NCBI GenBank assembly: GCA_016193115.1
Contig: JACPSV010000177.1
Span: 1 to 18,788 of the forward strand
From: Elusimicrobiota bacterium
GTDB lineage: Bacteria; Elusimicrobiota; Elusimicrobia; 2-02-FULL-39-32
Length of the DNA stretch: 18,788 nucleotides
Direction of reading: 5' to 3'
Every line of letters starts with the position of its first letter. The first letter of the stretch is position 1. The notes beneath the pieces were generated by a model. It was not told the origin of the DNA. It saw only the letters and a list, made by a program, of their open reading frames with translations, and did no database searches. A program made the position numbers and the translations under genes. Shown here piece by piece: positions 1 through 9,277 of the stretch.

Positions 1-1620
1 AAACAGTACCGCAAAAAAGTGACCACGGAAACGTTTCGGGGAGAAATTCTGGACAGAAACGGAATCGTGCTGGCAAAGACCGTGGAAAGCTTTTCTGTTT
101 TCCTCCGTCCTAAAGAACTTAAAAAGAACAAAAAATCCGCGGAACGGTTGCGAACCACTCCTTTTGGAAATCTGTTGCGCATCAATACAAAGAAAGATTT
201 TGTCTGGCTGGAACGGAAACTAAACTCTTCCCAGACGGAACCGATCCTGGAAAAAAAGATACCGGGAGTGGGCGTCGTCTCCGAACAGAAACGGTATTAT
301 CCTAACGGTTCCCTCGCCTGCCATCTCCTAGGGACGGTCGGGATGGACAATCATGGTCTGGCCGGGATTGAACAGTCCCTAAACTCGTTCCTGACGGGTA
401 AACATTCCACAATGGACCAGCTCAGGGACGCCAAAGGACGAAACATTCTAAAAAATCCTCAAGAATCCGATCTCTCGGAAACCGCGGAGACTCCCGGTTC
501 TAACAGCATCGTTCTGACGATTGACCGGGCGATTCAATACATTGCGGAAAGAGAGCTTCGCAGGGGCGTGGAAGAGTACGGCGCCGCGCGCGGAATCGTT
601 CTGGTGCAACAGCCGCAAACCGGAGAAATTCTGGCGATGGCGTCTTACCCGGGGTTCGACCCGAACCAAATATCTTCCGGCGGAGACGCCTCTGAGATTG
701 GCAATACTCAGCTCCAAAACTCAATCGTGAGCAACGCGTTTGAGCCGGGATCCACGTTCAAAATCGTCGCGTTTGCCGCCGCTTTGGAAGAAAAAACAGG
801 ATCTTTACAGGATTCGGTTGACTGCGAAGGCGGCCAATGGAAACTGGGAACCGTCACGATCCGCGACCATGAACCGTCGGAGGTTTTAACTTTTTCTCAG
901 GTATTGGAAAAATCCTCGAACATTGGGACGGCAAAAATCGGACTCAAACTCGGCAGAGAAACCCTCTACAAATATATCCGCGCGTTCGGTTTTGGGACGA
1001 AAACGGGCATCTCTCTCCCGGGCGAGTCGGAAGGTCTGCTTAAAATGCCGGACAAATGGTCCGGATCTTCCCAACCTACGATCGCTTTCGGGCAGGAGAT
1101 TGGCGTGACCGCCATTCAACTGATCACCGCGTTTTCCGCCATTGCCAACGACGGCGTTCTCATGGAACCTCTCCTGATCAAAGAGCTGGTGGAAACGAAA
1201 GGAACCAACCTCCAAAGAAACTCGTTCCCGCCTCAGATCGTGCGGCAAGTGGTTTCTCCGGAAACCGCCAGGACTTTGAGGCAAATGTTGACTCAAGCAG
1301 TCGAGCAGGGTACCGGAACACGGGCCAAAATCGAGGGATACTCCGTTGCCGGAAAGACAGGCACCGCGCAAAAAATAGATCCAGCCACAAGAAAATACGC
1401 GGCGGACAAACATATCGCTTCTTTTTGCGGATTTTTGCCCGCGGATAAACCGCAGCTGACGTGTCTGGTCGTTCTGGACGAGCCCAAGAAAGATTATTGG
1501 GGAGGATCCACGGCCGCGCCCATTTTTTCACGAATCGCCGCGCAAGTCGCGCACAAATGCGGCATTCAGAAGACAAAACAGAACTCATTGACGTTAGCGG
1601 GGTTAGCGCATCCCCAATGA
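1..1620 (+). CDS. ftsI: Septal peptidoglycan transpeptidase FtsI (PBP2b/PBP3 class), 5' partial
   Basis: This is a class B penicillin-binding protein that cross-links peptidoglycan at the division septum with FtsW. The frame is open to base 1, and the GTG at 19 is not a credible start: it lies after the short N-terminal stretch and just before the conserved dimerisation-domain motif RGEILDRNG (about residues 7-15 counting from that GTG). The start codon and the N-terminal membrane anchor therefore lie upstream of the window. The transpeptidase domain is complete. The active-site serine motif STFK is at 751-762 (context EPGSTFKIV), SSN at 913-921, and KTGT at 1354-1365 (context VAGKTGTAQ). I see no PASTA repeats. 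The stop overlaps the murE start (ATGA, 1617-1620). Family assignment is very safe; FtsI rather than another class B PBP rests on the dcw context. Confidence 0.95.
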   Translation, partial: KQYRKKVTTETFRGEILDRNGIVLAKTVESFSVFLRPKELKKNKKSAERLRTTPFGNLLRINTKKDFVWLERKLNSSQTEPILEKKIPGVGVVSEQKRYYPNGSLACHLLGTVGMDNHGLAGIEQSLNSFLTGKHSTMDQLRDAKGRNILKNPQESDLSETAETPGSNSIVLTIDRAIQYIAERELRRGVEEYGAARGIVLVQQPQTGEILAMASYPGFDPNQISSGGDASEIGNTQLQNSIVSNAFEPGSTFKIVAFAAALEEKTGSLQDSVDCEGGQWKLGTVTIRDHEPSEVLTFSQVLEKSSNIGTAKIGLKLGRETLYKYIRAFGFGTKTGISLPGESEGLLKMPDKWSGSSQPTIAFGQEIGVTAIQLITAFSAIANDGVLMEPLLIKELVETKGTNLQRNSFPPQIVRQVVSPETARTLRQMLTQAVEQGTGTRAKIEGYSVAGKTGTAQKIDPATRKYAADKHIASFCGFLPADKPQLTCLVVLDEPKKDYWGGSTAAPIFSRIAAQVAHKCGIQKTKQNSLTLAGLAHPQ

Positions 1621-3113
1621 AACTGTCTAAACTTCTAGCTCTTACGGTTCCTTCCTTTTCTTCCGGTTCCGCGGATCCGGACGTCCGGGGCCTGAGCGAA
1701 GATTCCCGAACCGCGCAAAAAGGTTTTCTTTTCTTTGCGCGCAAAGGATCCAGGGATACCGGCGTCCGCCACATGGAGTCCGCTCTCCGCAACGGCGCGG
1801 TTGCCGTGATATCCGAAGAGAAAATTAAAGGGCTGCCGGTTCCTGTGGTCACAGTCCCTTCCATTCAGGAAGCCGAAGCCGGAATCGCGGAAACCTTTTA
1901 TCAGTCTCCTTCCCAATCTCTAACAGTTGTGGGAGTAACGGGCACCAACGGCAAAACAACGTTCACCTACCTGTTGGAATCCATTGCGCGGGAAATGGGC
2001 TGGAGAGTCGGCGTCATCGGCACGATCAACTACCGTCTGCCGCGAAACGGCTCATCTCAGGAAGTCCTTGCCGCCCCCAACACGACGCCGAACGCCCTGG
2101 AACTGCAAAATCTGCTTGCGACGATGAGAGAGAAAAAAACGGATCTGGTTCTGATGGAAGTCTCTTCCCACGCCCTGGCTCTTTCCCGGACACGGGGGAT
2201 TGAGTTCGACGGCGCCGTTTTCACCAATCTCACGCAAGACCATTTGGATTTTCACCGAACCATGGAACAATACCTTTCCGATAAGATGAAACTTTTTAGC
2301 GGGATGGTTCCGCAGAGTAAACAGACCCAGTCCGCTCCCCGCAAATTTTGTATCATAAACATGGACGATCCTTACGGTCATAGAATCGCTTCCGCCTCAG
2401 TTGTGACAAAGAAAGGATATAGCATCCAAACTTCCACAGACTTCATGGCTCAACGCGTTCGCCTTGCGCCTTCAGGCGCCGATTTCCAACTTGTCACTGC
2501 GGAAGGGGAGTTTCCCATCCATCTCAACCTTCTGGGGACGTATAACGTCTACAATGCTTTGGCTTGTATCGGCAGCGCCCGGTCTTTGGGAATACCCATG
2601 CCTACTATTCAAAAGGGTTTAGAAAACCTGAAATCCGTGCCCGGACGGTTGGAATCGGTGCAGTGCGGCCAGGACTTTACGGTGCTTGTGGACTATGCCC
2701 ACACCGAAGATGCTCTCAAAAATGTGCTTGTCTGTCTGAGACAGTTTGCTCCTAAAAGGATTATTACCCTTTTTGGTTGCGGCGGCGACCGCGACCGAAG
2801 CAAAAGGCCCCGCATGGGAGTCGCCGCGACCGCCGCCAGCGATTGGGTTATCCTCTCCTCGGACAATCCCCGCTCCGAAGATCCGGAACTAATCCTGCGC
2901 GAGATCGAAGAAGGTATCCGGAAATCCGGAAAGACGAACTATGAAATTATTCCGGACAGGGAAAAAGCCGTGGAAAAATGTATCCGCATGGCGCGCGCGG
3001 GAGACATCCTTTTGATTGCCGGCAAAGGACACGAAAGTTATCAAATTTTCAAAGACACGACCGTCCATTTGGACGATCGGGAACTTGCCAAAAAATTTCT
3101 ATGTTGCCGCTGA
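1617..3113 (+). CDS. murE: UDP-MurNAc-tripeptide ligase MurE, probably meso-DAP adding
   Basis: A cytoplasmic Mur ligase that adds the third residue to UDP-MurNAc-L-Ala-D-Glu. I chose the ATG at 1617, which overlaps the ftsI stop, giving 498 residues starting MKLSKLLALTVPSF. An upstream in-frame extension to 1461 lies wholly inside ftsI and is not family-like. Visible parts are the N-terminal uridine-binding domain with EDSRTAQKGFLFFA (about residues 28-41), the ATP P-loop GTNGKTT (about 109-115), and the Mur_ligase_C domain. The DNPR motif at 2862-2873 (about residue 416), followed by SEDP, is the known signature of meso-diaminopimelate enzymes, whereas lysine enzymes differ there. This suggests a Gram-negative-type A1gamma peptidoglycan. 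Its 3' end overlaps murF by 13 nt. Confidence 0.97.
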   Translation: MKLSKLLALTVPSFSSGSADPDVRGLSEDSRTAQKGFLFFARKGSRDTGVRHMESALRNGAVAVISEEKIKGLPVPVVTVPSIQEAEAGIAETFYQSPSQSLTVVGVTGTNGKTTFTYLLESIAREMGWRVGVIGTINYRLPRNGSSQEVLAAPNTTPNALELQNLLATMREKKTDLVLMEVSSHALALSRTRGIEFDGAVFTNLTQDHLDFHRTMEQYLSDKMKLFSGMVPQSKQTQSAPRKFCIINMDDPYGHRIASASVVTKKGYSIQTSTDFMAQRVRLAPSGADFQLVTAEGEFPIHLNLLGTYNVYNALACIGSARSLGIPMPTIQKGLENLKSVPGRLESVQCGQDFTVLVDYAHTEDALKNVLVCLRQFAPKRIITLFGCGGDRDRSKRPRMGVAATAASDWVILSSDNPRSEDPELILREIEEGIRKSGKTNYEIIPDREKAVEKCIRMARAGDILLIAGKGHESYQIFKDTTVHLDDRELAKKFLCCR

Positions 3114-4585
3114 ACGTTTCTGAAATTGTGCGCGCGGTGCGGGGAAGTCTTGTGATCGGAGATCCGGCCATCACGTTGACTCCTCCCCACACGACGGATT
3201 TCCCAACGCAAACTTCCCATGTTCCCTGGCCCCCTTCGGGGATCTCGATTGATTCCAGAACGGCTCAGAAAGGCGATTTCTTCTTTGCTCTGAAAGGCGA
3301 AAATTTTGACGGACACCATTTTTTGAATGAAGCCATCCGCAAAGGGGTTTCACTCTGCTTTATTTCCGAGATCCCGCAAAGTCTCAACGTTCAGCTCTAC
3401 GATTTTCCCACAATCATCAAAGTCAGCGATACCCGTAACGCCTTAAAACTCCTGGCCAAACTGTATCGGGAAAAATTCGGCTCAAAAATCTGCCGAGTCA
3501 GCGTGAGCGGATCCTGCGGAAAAACCACGGTCAAAGAAATGATCGCGCAAATTTTAAGAAGCGGGTATCCTACCGCTTTCAGTCCCGGAAACTATAACAA
3601 TGAAATTGGATGTCCCCTGTCCATTTTCTACATGTCGCCGGAACAAACCTATGGCGTGTTTGAAATTGGAAGTTCCAAAAAAGGGGAGGTTCAGGAACTC
3701 TCCGCCTTGGTCGAGCCCAGAGTCACCGTCGTGACCAATATCCGTTTAGAACATTCGGAAACGTTTGGAGATTTGAAGGAAATCGCGCAAGGAGAATCGG
3801 AAAGCCTGCCCTTTCTTCCCGAAGAGGGCTGCGCGGCGCTTCCTCACGACGATTCTTTCTTCAACTTTTTGCGATCCCGGGTCCCGCCCAAATGTCACGT
3901 CAAAAGTTTTGGGTTCTCAAACCAATCTTCCGTCTACCCGACGGATATTTCTCTCCATGCCAACAAAACCAGATTCACCGTGACTCACCAGGAACCTCCG
4001 GGCAAAGTGAGGGAACAGTTTGAATGCGAGATACCGGTTCTTGGAAAATTTAATGTTCTGAACGCTCTGGCTGCCATCGCGGCTTGCCTGTTTCTAAAAA
4101 TTCCAATCGGGCGCATACAGGAAGGTCTCAAACATTTCCGGTCACTGCCCCTGCGATTCCAAATGATTGAGTTCAATGGGGGCGGGTTGATTGTCAACGA
4201 CTCTTACAACGCGAACCCGGGATCGGTGCGATCCAGTCTGGAAAGTTTCGCCGAATCGTTTCCCAACAGGCAAAAATGTGTCGTCATGGGTGACATGCTG
4301 GAACTGGGCGCCTTTTCGCAAAAAGAGCATTTGGAGATCGGAAAACTTCTCCAAAACTTGCCCCTTTCCAATGTCATCCTGTTTGGTAACGAGACTAAAA
4401 CTATTTACGACTATTTATGCAGCCAGCCCGTTCAAAATCAGACAGCCGTTTATACCAAGGATCGCAAAGAATTGCTAAAAATTGTTCAGCCTCTGGCGAA
4501 TCAGGACCATGTGATTCTTTTTAAGGCGTCGCGCAGCATGCGTCTGGAAGAAATCGTGGAAAAAATAGTCAAAAACTCATCTTAA
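3101..4585 (+). CDS. murF: UDP-MurNAc-tripeptide:D-Ala-D-Ala ligase MurF
   Basis: An ATP-dependent cytoplasmic ligase that adds D-Ala-D-Ala to UDP-MurNAc-tripeptide, completing the pentapeptide. The ATG at 3101 overlaps the murE end and gives MLPLNVSEIV..., 494 residues, normal for MurF. A longer in-frame extension back to 2978 lies inside murE and was rejected. The sequence shows the N-terminal substrate segment with ISIDSRTAQKGDFFFALKG (about residues 48-66), the P-loop variant SGSCGKTTVKE (about 136-146), a central domain with NYNNEIGCP, and the C-terminal Mur ligase domain containing VNDSYNANPGSV. The next gene, mraY, starts after a 6-nt gap. Confidence 0.97.
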   Translation: MLPLNVSEIVRAVRGSLVIGDPAITLTPPHTTDFPTQTSHVPWPPSGISIDSRTAQKGDFFFALKGENFDGHHFLNEAIRKGVSLCFISEIPQSLNVQLYDFPTIIKVSDTRNALKLLAKLYREKFGSKICRVSVSGSCGKTTVKEMIAQILRSGYPTAFSPGNYNNEIGCPLSIFYMSPEQTYGVFEIGSSKKGEVQELSALVEPRVTVVTNIRLEHSETFGDLKEIAQGESESLPFLPEEGCAALPHDDSFFNFLRSRVPPKCHVKSFGFSNQSSVYPTDISLHANKTRFTVTHQEPPGKVREQFECEIPVLGKFNVLNALAAIAACLFLKIPIGRIQEGLKHFRSLPLRFQMIEFNGGGLIVNDSYNANPGSVRSSLESFAESFPNRQKCVVMGDMLELGAFSQKEHLEIGKLLQNLPLSNVILFGNETKTIYDYLCSQPVQNQTAVYTKDRKELLKIVQPLANQDHVILFKASRSMRLEEIVEKIVKNSS

Positions 4586-4591
4586 AATCTT

Positions 4592-5680
4592 ATGCTCTAT
4601 TACCTTTCGTTCCTAAAGTTCCATTTCTCTCCGTTCAACGTATTGAGTTATATTACGTTCCGGTCGGGAGCGGCAATTTTGACCTCTCTGGTTTTGACCT
4701 GGTTATTCGCTCCTCGGTTCATCGCCGCCATAAAAAACAGCCGCGTCAGCCAACCCATCCGCGAGGAGGGTCCTCCCACGCACCTCCGGAAAGCGGGAAC
4801 CCCAACGATGGGGGGCCTTTTGATCCTGATGACCACTCTCCTATCCACATTTCTCTGGGCGCGTCTGGACAACCGGTTCATCTGGATTACAATTTTAGCC
4901 TCTACATTCTTGGGCGGGTTGGGATTTTTGGACGATTTTCTCAAATGGAAAAATCGGGATCGTCAACCGCGCGGACTGTCTCCCGCTCTCAAGATATTGG
5001 CTCAAATGAGTTTAGCGATTGGAGTTGTCTCTTACCTCTTTTTTTACCCTCCCAACGCGGAATTCCGAACCCAACTGAATATCCCTTACATGAAAAATTT
5101 ATTTGTGGATCTGGGCGCAGGGTATATCCTGTTTGCCCTGATCACGATTGTCGGTTCCTCCAACGCCGTCAACTTAACGGACGGTTTGGATGGGTTGGCG
5201 ATTGGGTCTCTGGCCATTTCCGCGCTGACGTATGCCCTGTTCTCTTACCTTTCAGGTCACGCCAAATTTTCCCAGTACCTGGGCATCGTTCCGGTCGCAG
5301 GCGCGGGGGAACTCGCCGTATTCCTTTCAGCGGTTGTAGGGGCCAGTTTAGGGTTTCTTTGGTACAACTGTTACCCTGCAGAAATTTTTATGGGAGACAC
5401 AGGGTCGCTTTTCTTAGGCGGTTCGTTGGGCGTGATCGCTGTGATCATCAGACAGGAACTCATTTTAGTCATTGTGGGCGGCCTGTTTGTGATCGAAGCC
5501 CTTTCCGTTCTGATTCAAGTCGCCTCTTACCGTTACCGGGGCCAAAGGTTATTCAAGATGGCGCCTCTGCACCACCATTTTGAATTGTGCGGATGGCAGG
5601 AACCCAAAGTGACCGCCCGTTTCTGGATCCTATCCATTGTGTTGTCTTTGATCGCTCTGACTTCTCTCAAGCTCCGATAA
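4592..5680 (+). CDS. mraY: Phospho-MurNAc-pentapeptide translocase MraY
   Basis: A polytopic inner-membrane enzyme that transfers phospho-MurNAc-pentapeptide to undecaprenyl phosphate, making lipid I. It is 362 residues, usual for the family. Recognisable features are TPTMGG in the first cytoplasmic loop (about residues 70-75), the aspartate pair in FLDDFLK (D114 and D115), NAVNLTDGLDGLA in the central signature, EIFMGDTGSLFLGG, and the histidine-rich MAPLHHHFE near the C-terminus. Around ten hydrophobic segments can be seen. No clear Shine-Dalgarno sequence precedes the ATG; it is probably coupled to murF. Confidence 0.98.
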   Translation: MLYYLSFLKFHFSPFNVLSYITFRSGAAILTSLVLTWLFAPRFIAAIKNSRVSQPIREEGPPTHLRKAGTPTMGGLLILMTTLLSTFLWARLDNRFIWITILASTFLGGLGFLDDFLKWKNRDRQPRGLSPALKILAQMSLAIGVVSYLFFYPPNAEFRTQLNIPYMKNLFVDLGAGYILFALITIVGSSNAVNLTDGLDGLAIGSLAISALTYALFSYLSGHAKFSQYLGIVPVAGAGELAVFLSAVVGASLGFLWYNCYPAEIFMGDTGSLFLGGSLGVIAVIIRQELILVIVGGLFVIEALSVLIQVASYRYRGQRLFKMAPLHHHFELCGWQEPKVTARFWILSIVLSLIALTSLKLR

Positions 5681-5689
5681 CCGAAGTCC

Positions 5690-7114
5690 ATGACAAAATG
5701 GGACTCTCTCTTGGGCCATTCTCTCCGACGAACTCTCGCCCGGTCTTCGGTAGCCGTCCTGGGTCTGGGACGATCCGGCCTTTCTGCCGCGCGTCTCCTT
5801 CTGGACACCGGTGCCAAAGTGTTTGGCAGCGAACTGGAGAAAAAAAACTGTCCGAAAACTCTTCTGAAACGGAAAAACTTTCTCGCGGAGTTGGGATCCC
5901 ATACCGAAAAAATACTCCGACAGGATTTGATCATTGTTTCGCCCGGAGCGCCTTGGAATCTGCCGGTCCTTCAAGCGGCCAGAAAAAAGAAAATACCGGT
6001 CTGGAGCGAAATTGAACTGGGTTTTCGTTTGGCGGCGATTCCCAACAGGATCGCCATAACAGGCACCAACGGAAAGACGACGACCGTCTCCCTGACCGGA
6101 GATATTTGTAAGAGAAGCGGGAGAAAAACTTTTGTCGGCGGCAACATCGGAAACCCTCTCTGCGATCTTGCGATTCGCAAAAGGCCGTGTCAGACAGCTG
6201 TCCTGGAAATTTCTTCCTATCAATTGGAAGGGATATCCAAATTCCACGCGCAGGTCTCGGTGGTACTCAACGTGACCCCCGACCATCTCAAACGCCATAA
6301 AACCATGAGTCGTTACGCCCAGGCAAAAGAAAGAATATTTTTGAACCAAACTTCCAACGATTTCACGATCTTAAATTGGGACGACTCGTGGTGCAGAAAG
6401 ATGGCCGCGAAGAGTTGCGGAAAAGTGATTTGGATTTCCACTCGATCGCCTCTGCAAACAGGCGTCTGGTGGGATCCCGCAGAAAATAGAATCCTGGCTC
6501 GGTTGAAAAAATCGCAACCCGTCGCGTTCCAGCCGCCCCGTCATCTCCCGGGTCTGCACAACATAGAAAACTCTTGCGCCGCGATCGCGGCCGCTCTCTC
6601 TTTAGGAATCGGCAAACGCGCCATCCAAGAATCTTTAGACAGGTTCCCGGGAGTTGAGCATCGTCTGGAAAAGGTAAGAACGGTCAACGGCGTCACCTAC
6701 GTCAACGATTCCAAGGCCACGAACGTGGATTCTACTCTCAAAGCGATCGTTTCTTTTCGTGCGCCCTTGTGGCTCCTATTGGGCGGTGAAGACAAAGGCA
6801 GCTCCTACAAGCCGATTCGGGAACTAATCCTGTCCGCAAATATCCCTGTAAAAGGTATTTTTTTGATCGGGGAAGCCGCGACTAAAATTCGTTCCGATCT
6901 GGGTAGAGTCTGCGATCTTTACGATAGCCGCACGTTATCCCGCGCCGTGAAAGAATCGTTTAGAAAAGCGGCCCCGGGAGACATTGTGCTTCTCTCTCCG
7001 GCGTGCGCTTCATTCGACCAGTTCCAAAACTTTGAAGACCGCGGCCGCCAGTTCAAACGGGAAATTAGGGACAGCGCCCTATTTCCCAATAGGGAAATAG
7101 GGCGCTGTCCCTAA
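5690..7114 (+). CDS. murD: UDP-MurNAc-L-alanine:D-glutamate ligase MurD with palindrome-encoded tail
   Basis: A cytoplasmic ligase that adds D-glutamate to UDP-MurNAc-L-Ala. It is 474 residues from the ATG at 5690, 9 nt after mraY. The N-terminal Rossmann-like domain is marked by VAVLGLGRSGLSAARLL (about residues 21-37). The P-loop is ITGTNGKTTT (about 123-132). The substrate region has PDHLKRH, and the C-terminal domain has VNDSKATNVDST and LLGGEDKG. The family C-terminus (SPACASFDQFQNFEDRGRQF) is intact. The last codons, from about 7064, are supplied by one arm and the loop of a 24-bp inverted repeat, adding roughly 16 residues beyond the usual end. The stop TAA lies in the other arm and shares a base with the ftsW ATG. 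Confidence 0.96.
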   Translation: MTKWDSLLGHSLRRTLARSSVAVLGLGRSGLSAARLLLDTGAKVFGSELEKKNCPKTLLKRKNFLAELGSHTEKILRQDLIIVSPGAPWNLPVLQAARKKKIPVWSEIELGFRLAAIPNRIAITGTNGKTTTVSLTGDICKRSGRKTFVGGNIGNPLCDLAIRKRPCQTAVLEISSYQLEGISKFHAQVSVVLNVTPDHLKRHKTMSRYAQAKERIFLNQTSNDFTILNWDDSWCRKMAAKSCGKVIWISTRSPLQTGVWWDPAENRILARLKKSQPVAFQPPRHLPGLHNIENSCAAIAAALSLGIGKRAIQESLDRFPGVEHRLEKVRTVNGVTYVNDSKATNVDSTLKAIVSFRAPLWLLLGGEDKGSSYKPIRELILSANIPVKGIFLIGEAATKIRSDLGRVCDLYDSRTLSRAVKESFRKAAPGDIVLLSPACASFDQFQNFEDRGRQFKREIRDSALFPNREIGRCP

Positions 7115-7115
7115 T
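7064..7115 (+). repeat. 24-bp perfect inverted repeat (REP-like hairpin) across the murD/ftsW junction
   Basis: The left arm is 7064-7087 (begins ATTAGGGACAGCGCCC), the loop is AATA at 7088-7091, and the right arm 7092-7115 is the exact reverse complement. The stem contains the murD stop codon and the first two bases of the ftsW ATG. The palindrome resembles the short GGGACAG-type REP palindromes linked to REP-associated (RAYT) transposases in many genomes, but no transposase is present here, so that link is inference. In mRNA this would be a very stable hairpin. There is no T-tract after it, so it is not a classical terminator. Confidence 0.95.
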
Positions 7116-8208
7116 GAACACGAAATTACAGTACCCTCCGGATCCATTTTTGATGACCCTGATCTTCACGTTGACGGGCGTTGGTCTAGTGGCCAATTAC
7201 TCTTCCAGCGCCATTTACGCTTTGGACAAATTCGGCAGCTCCACCTACTTTCTCTGGCGTCACTTGATCTGGATATTTTTGGGACTTGCCGCCGCTTCTT
7301 TTTTTACGGTCTATGACCACCGCAAACTCAAAGGTTGGGTCAAACCTTTGCTCTTGCTTACTTTGATTCTTCTGGTCTCCGTGCTCTTTTTTGGCAGGGA
7401 AGTGGGCGGCGCGAAACGTTGGTTGAAACTAGGCGGATTTGGGTTTCAACCCTCGGAACTGGCCAAAATCGTGATCATCCTTTTTGTCGCCTACTACTGC
7501 GACAAAAGAAGGAGTAAACTGAACCAACTCTCAAAAGGTATTCTTCCCCTGCTGATTGTGATTTCTCTTCTTGCCGGACTGATATTTGTGCAACCGGACT
7601 TTGGCACTCCGGTATTGATCGGACTAACGACAATATCCCTGCTTCTGATTTCCGGTCTGGAATGGAAATACCTCGGCGCTCTGGCTGCCGTGGGAACACC
7701 CTTGGCTATGATCGCGGCCTGGGCAGAACCGTACCGAAGAAGACGCATACTCGCTTTCTTGAACCCGTGGGAAAACGCGCAAGGAAGCAGTTATCAACTG
7801 GTTCAGTCTCTTCTGGCGTTAGGTTCCGGCGGTCTCACGGGAACCGGACTAGGCAACTCGCGTCTAAAACTTTTGTACCTTCCCGAACCCCACACGGACT
7901 TTGTCTTTCCCATATTTGCCGAAGAAACAGGTTTGTTAGGCTCTTTCCTGATCCTGCTTCTGTTCGGCTCTCTAGCCCAGACCGGATTTAGAATTGCGGG
8001 AAAATCGAAAGACCTGTTCAGCAGTTTGCTGGCGAGCGGCATCACTCTTTCCATCCTCTACCAGGCGATCCTGAACATCGCCATGGTGAGCGGTTGCATT
8101 CCCACGAAAGGATTGCCCCTGCCTTTCCTTTCTTTCGGCGGTTCCTCGCTTCTGATGACTCTCTCCAGCATGGGCATCCTCTTGAACATCTCCCGCTATG
8201 CGAAATAA
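7114..8208 (+). CDS. ftsW: Septal peptidoglycan glycosyltransferase FtsW (SEDS family)
   Basis: A polytopic SEDS protein that polymerises lipid II into glycan strands at the septum with FtsI. It is 364 residues from the ATG at 7114, which overlaps the murD stop by one base (TAATG). About ten membrane segments are visible. Family signatures include GREVGGAKRWLKLGGFGFQPSE (split by GGA-rich residues), YQLVQSLLALGSGGLTGTGLG, PEPHTDFVFPIFAEETG and the C-terminal LPFLSFGGSSLL. No Shine-Dalgarno is seen, and the start codon is at the base of the palindrome stem, which could restrict initiation. ATG 7153 is an alternative but would trim the first hydrophobic segment. FtsW rather than RodA is favoured by position between murD and murG. 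Confidence 0.96.
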   Translation: MNTKLQYPPDPFLMTLIFTLTGVGLVANYSSSAIYALDKFGSSTYFLWRHLIWIFLGLAAASFFTVYDHRKLKGWVKPLLLLTLILLVSVLFFGREVGGAKRWLKLGGFGFQPSELAKIVIILFVAYYCDKRRSKLNQLSKGILPLLIVISLLAGLIFVQPDFGTPVLIGLTTISLLLISGLEWKYLGALAAVGTPLAMIAAWAEPYRRRRILAFLNPWENAQGSSYQLVQSLLALGSGGLTGTGLGNSRLKLLYLPEPHTDFVFPIFAEETGLLGSFLILLLFGSLAQTGFRIAGKSKDLFSSLLASGITLSILYQAILNIAMVSGCIPTKGLPLPFLSFGGSSLLMTLSSMGILLNISRYAK

Positions 8209-9277
8209 ACTGGTGATCGCAGCCGGCGGCACGGGGGGGCACCTTTATCCCGCCATCTCTCTGGTCCAGGAACTTAAAAAAAGGGGATCTGAAATTCTTC
8301 TGGTGGTCCATCTAAACGAAATGGCAAAAAAAATTCTGGAACAGGAAGGGATCCCTTACTGCGGCATTACGGCATCGCCTTTTTTTGGACAATCTTTCAC
8401 GCGTCGCCTGAAAGGGTTGTTTCAGAACGGATCTGCCCTCTTTCAAAGTTTAAAGATTCTCAACCAATTTCAGGCGACATCGGTAGTGGGATTTGGGGCT
8501 TACGCGACGGCGCCTGTGATTCTGGCCGCAGCTCTCAAAAGGATTCCCATTGTCGTACACGAACAAAACCTCGCGCCCGGGTGGGCAAACCGGTTTGGCG
8601 CATTATTCGCGCGAAAAGTGGCCGTCAGTTTTCCTGAAACAATGAATTATTTCAATCCCAACAAAACCATACTGACCGGAAACTTGATCCGGGAAGATCT
8701 GGTTCAGCGGTCTCGCCTCAAATCGAATTCCTCGGATCGGTTGAGGATACTTGTATTTGGCGGTTCCGCAGGCGCCAAAAGCATCAACCGGGCGGTGATT
8801 CAATCCTTGCCGCAAATTCTGGACATGAAAGACTCTTTACAGTTCCTGCACATCAGCGGCTCCAAGGAAGAAACTCTCTTCCTGAAAAAAAGTTACGACG
8901 CCGTGCAGGTTCAAGCCACGATCCATGATTATGTCTATCGAATGACGGACTGTTACTCTCAGGCGGATATTGCGGTCTGCCGCTCAGGCGCCACGACGGT
9001 AGCAGAACTTGTGGCCACACAGACTCCAGCCATCCTGATCCCATACCCGCACGCCACGGCAAACCACCAGACGAAAAATGCGCAATTCTTAAAAAATTTA
9101 GGCGCCGCTTTTCTCATCCCGGAATCGGACGACCTCCCGAACCAAATCGGAAAAACGATACAAGAATTGGTACAATCCGAAGAGACCCTGAAGAGGATGC
9201 GTCAATCTTATGAGAAGTGTCCCATGTCCCCCGGCCTAGCAGCGCAAAAACTGGCCGACTTGATTCTAAACCCATGA
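8198..9277 (+). CDS. murG: UDP-GlcNAc:lipid I N-acetylglucosaminyltransferase MurG
   Basis: A membrane-associated GT28 enzyme on the cytoplasmic face that turns lipid I into lipid II. It is 359 residues and overlaps the ftsW end by 11 nt. The glycine-rich loop GGTGGHLYPA is at about residues 10-19. HEQNLAPGWANR, the second G-loop GGSAGAKSIN, and the UDP-GlcNAc site CRSGATTVAEL followed by PYPHATANHQTKNA are all present in family order. Its last codons form an ATGA overlap with the NAD synthetase gene. Confidence 0.98.
   Translation: MRNKLVIAAGGTGGHLYPAISLVQELKKRGSEILLVVHLNEMAKKILEQEGIPYCGITASPFFGQSFTRRLKGLFQNGSALFQSLKILNQFQATSVVGFGAYATAPVILAAALKRIPIVVHEQNLAPGWANRFGALFARKVAVSFPETMNYFNPNKTILTGNLIREDLVQRSRLKSNSSDRLRILVFGGSAGAKSINRAVIQSLPQILDMKDSLQFLHISGSKEETLFLKKSYDAVQVQATIHDYVYRMTDCYSQADIAVCRSGATTVAELVATQTPAILIPYPHATANHQTKNAQFLKNLGAAFLIPESDDLPNQIGKTIQELVQSEETLKRMRQSYEKCPMSPGLAAQKLADLILNP

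Noticed and set aside
1178..1864. 228-codon minus-strand ORF opposite ftsI/murE
   Set aside because: It lies antisense to two well-supported genes, and its translation is Arg/Ser-rich with no motif.
5630..6349. 239-codon minus-strand ORF opposite mraY/murD
   Set aside because: Antisense shadow of conserved genes; composition is not protein-like and no domain is visible.
7064..7115. Intrinsic transcription terminator between murD and ftsW
   Set aside because: The stem is strong, but no T-tract follows and termination here would cut off ftsW and murG.
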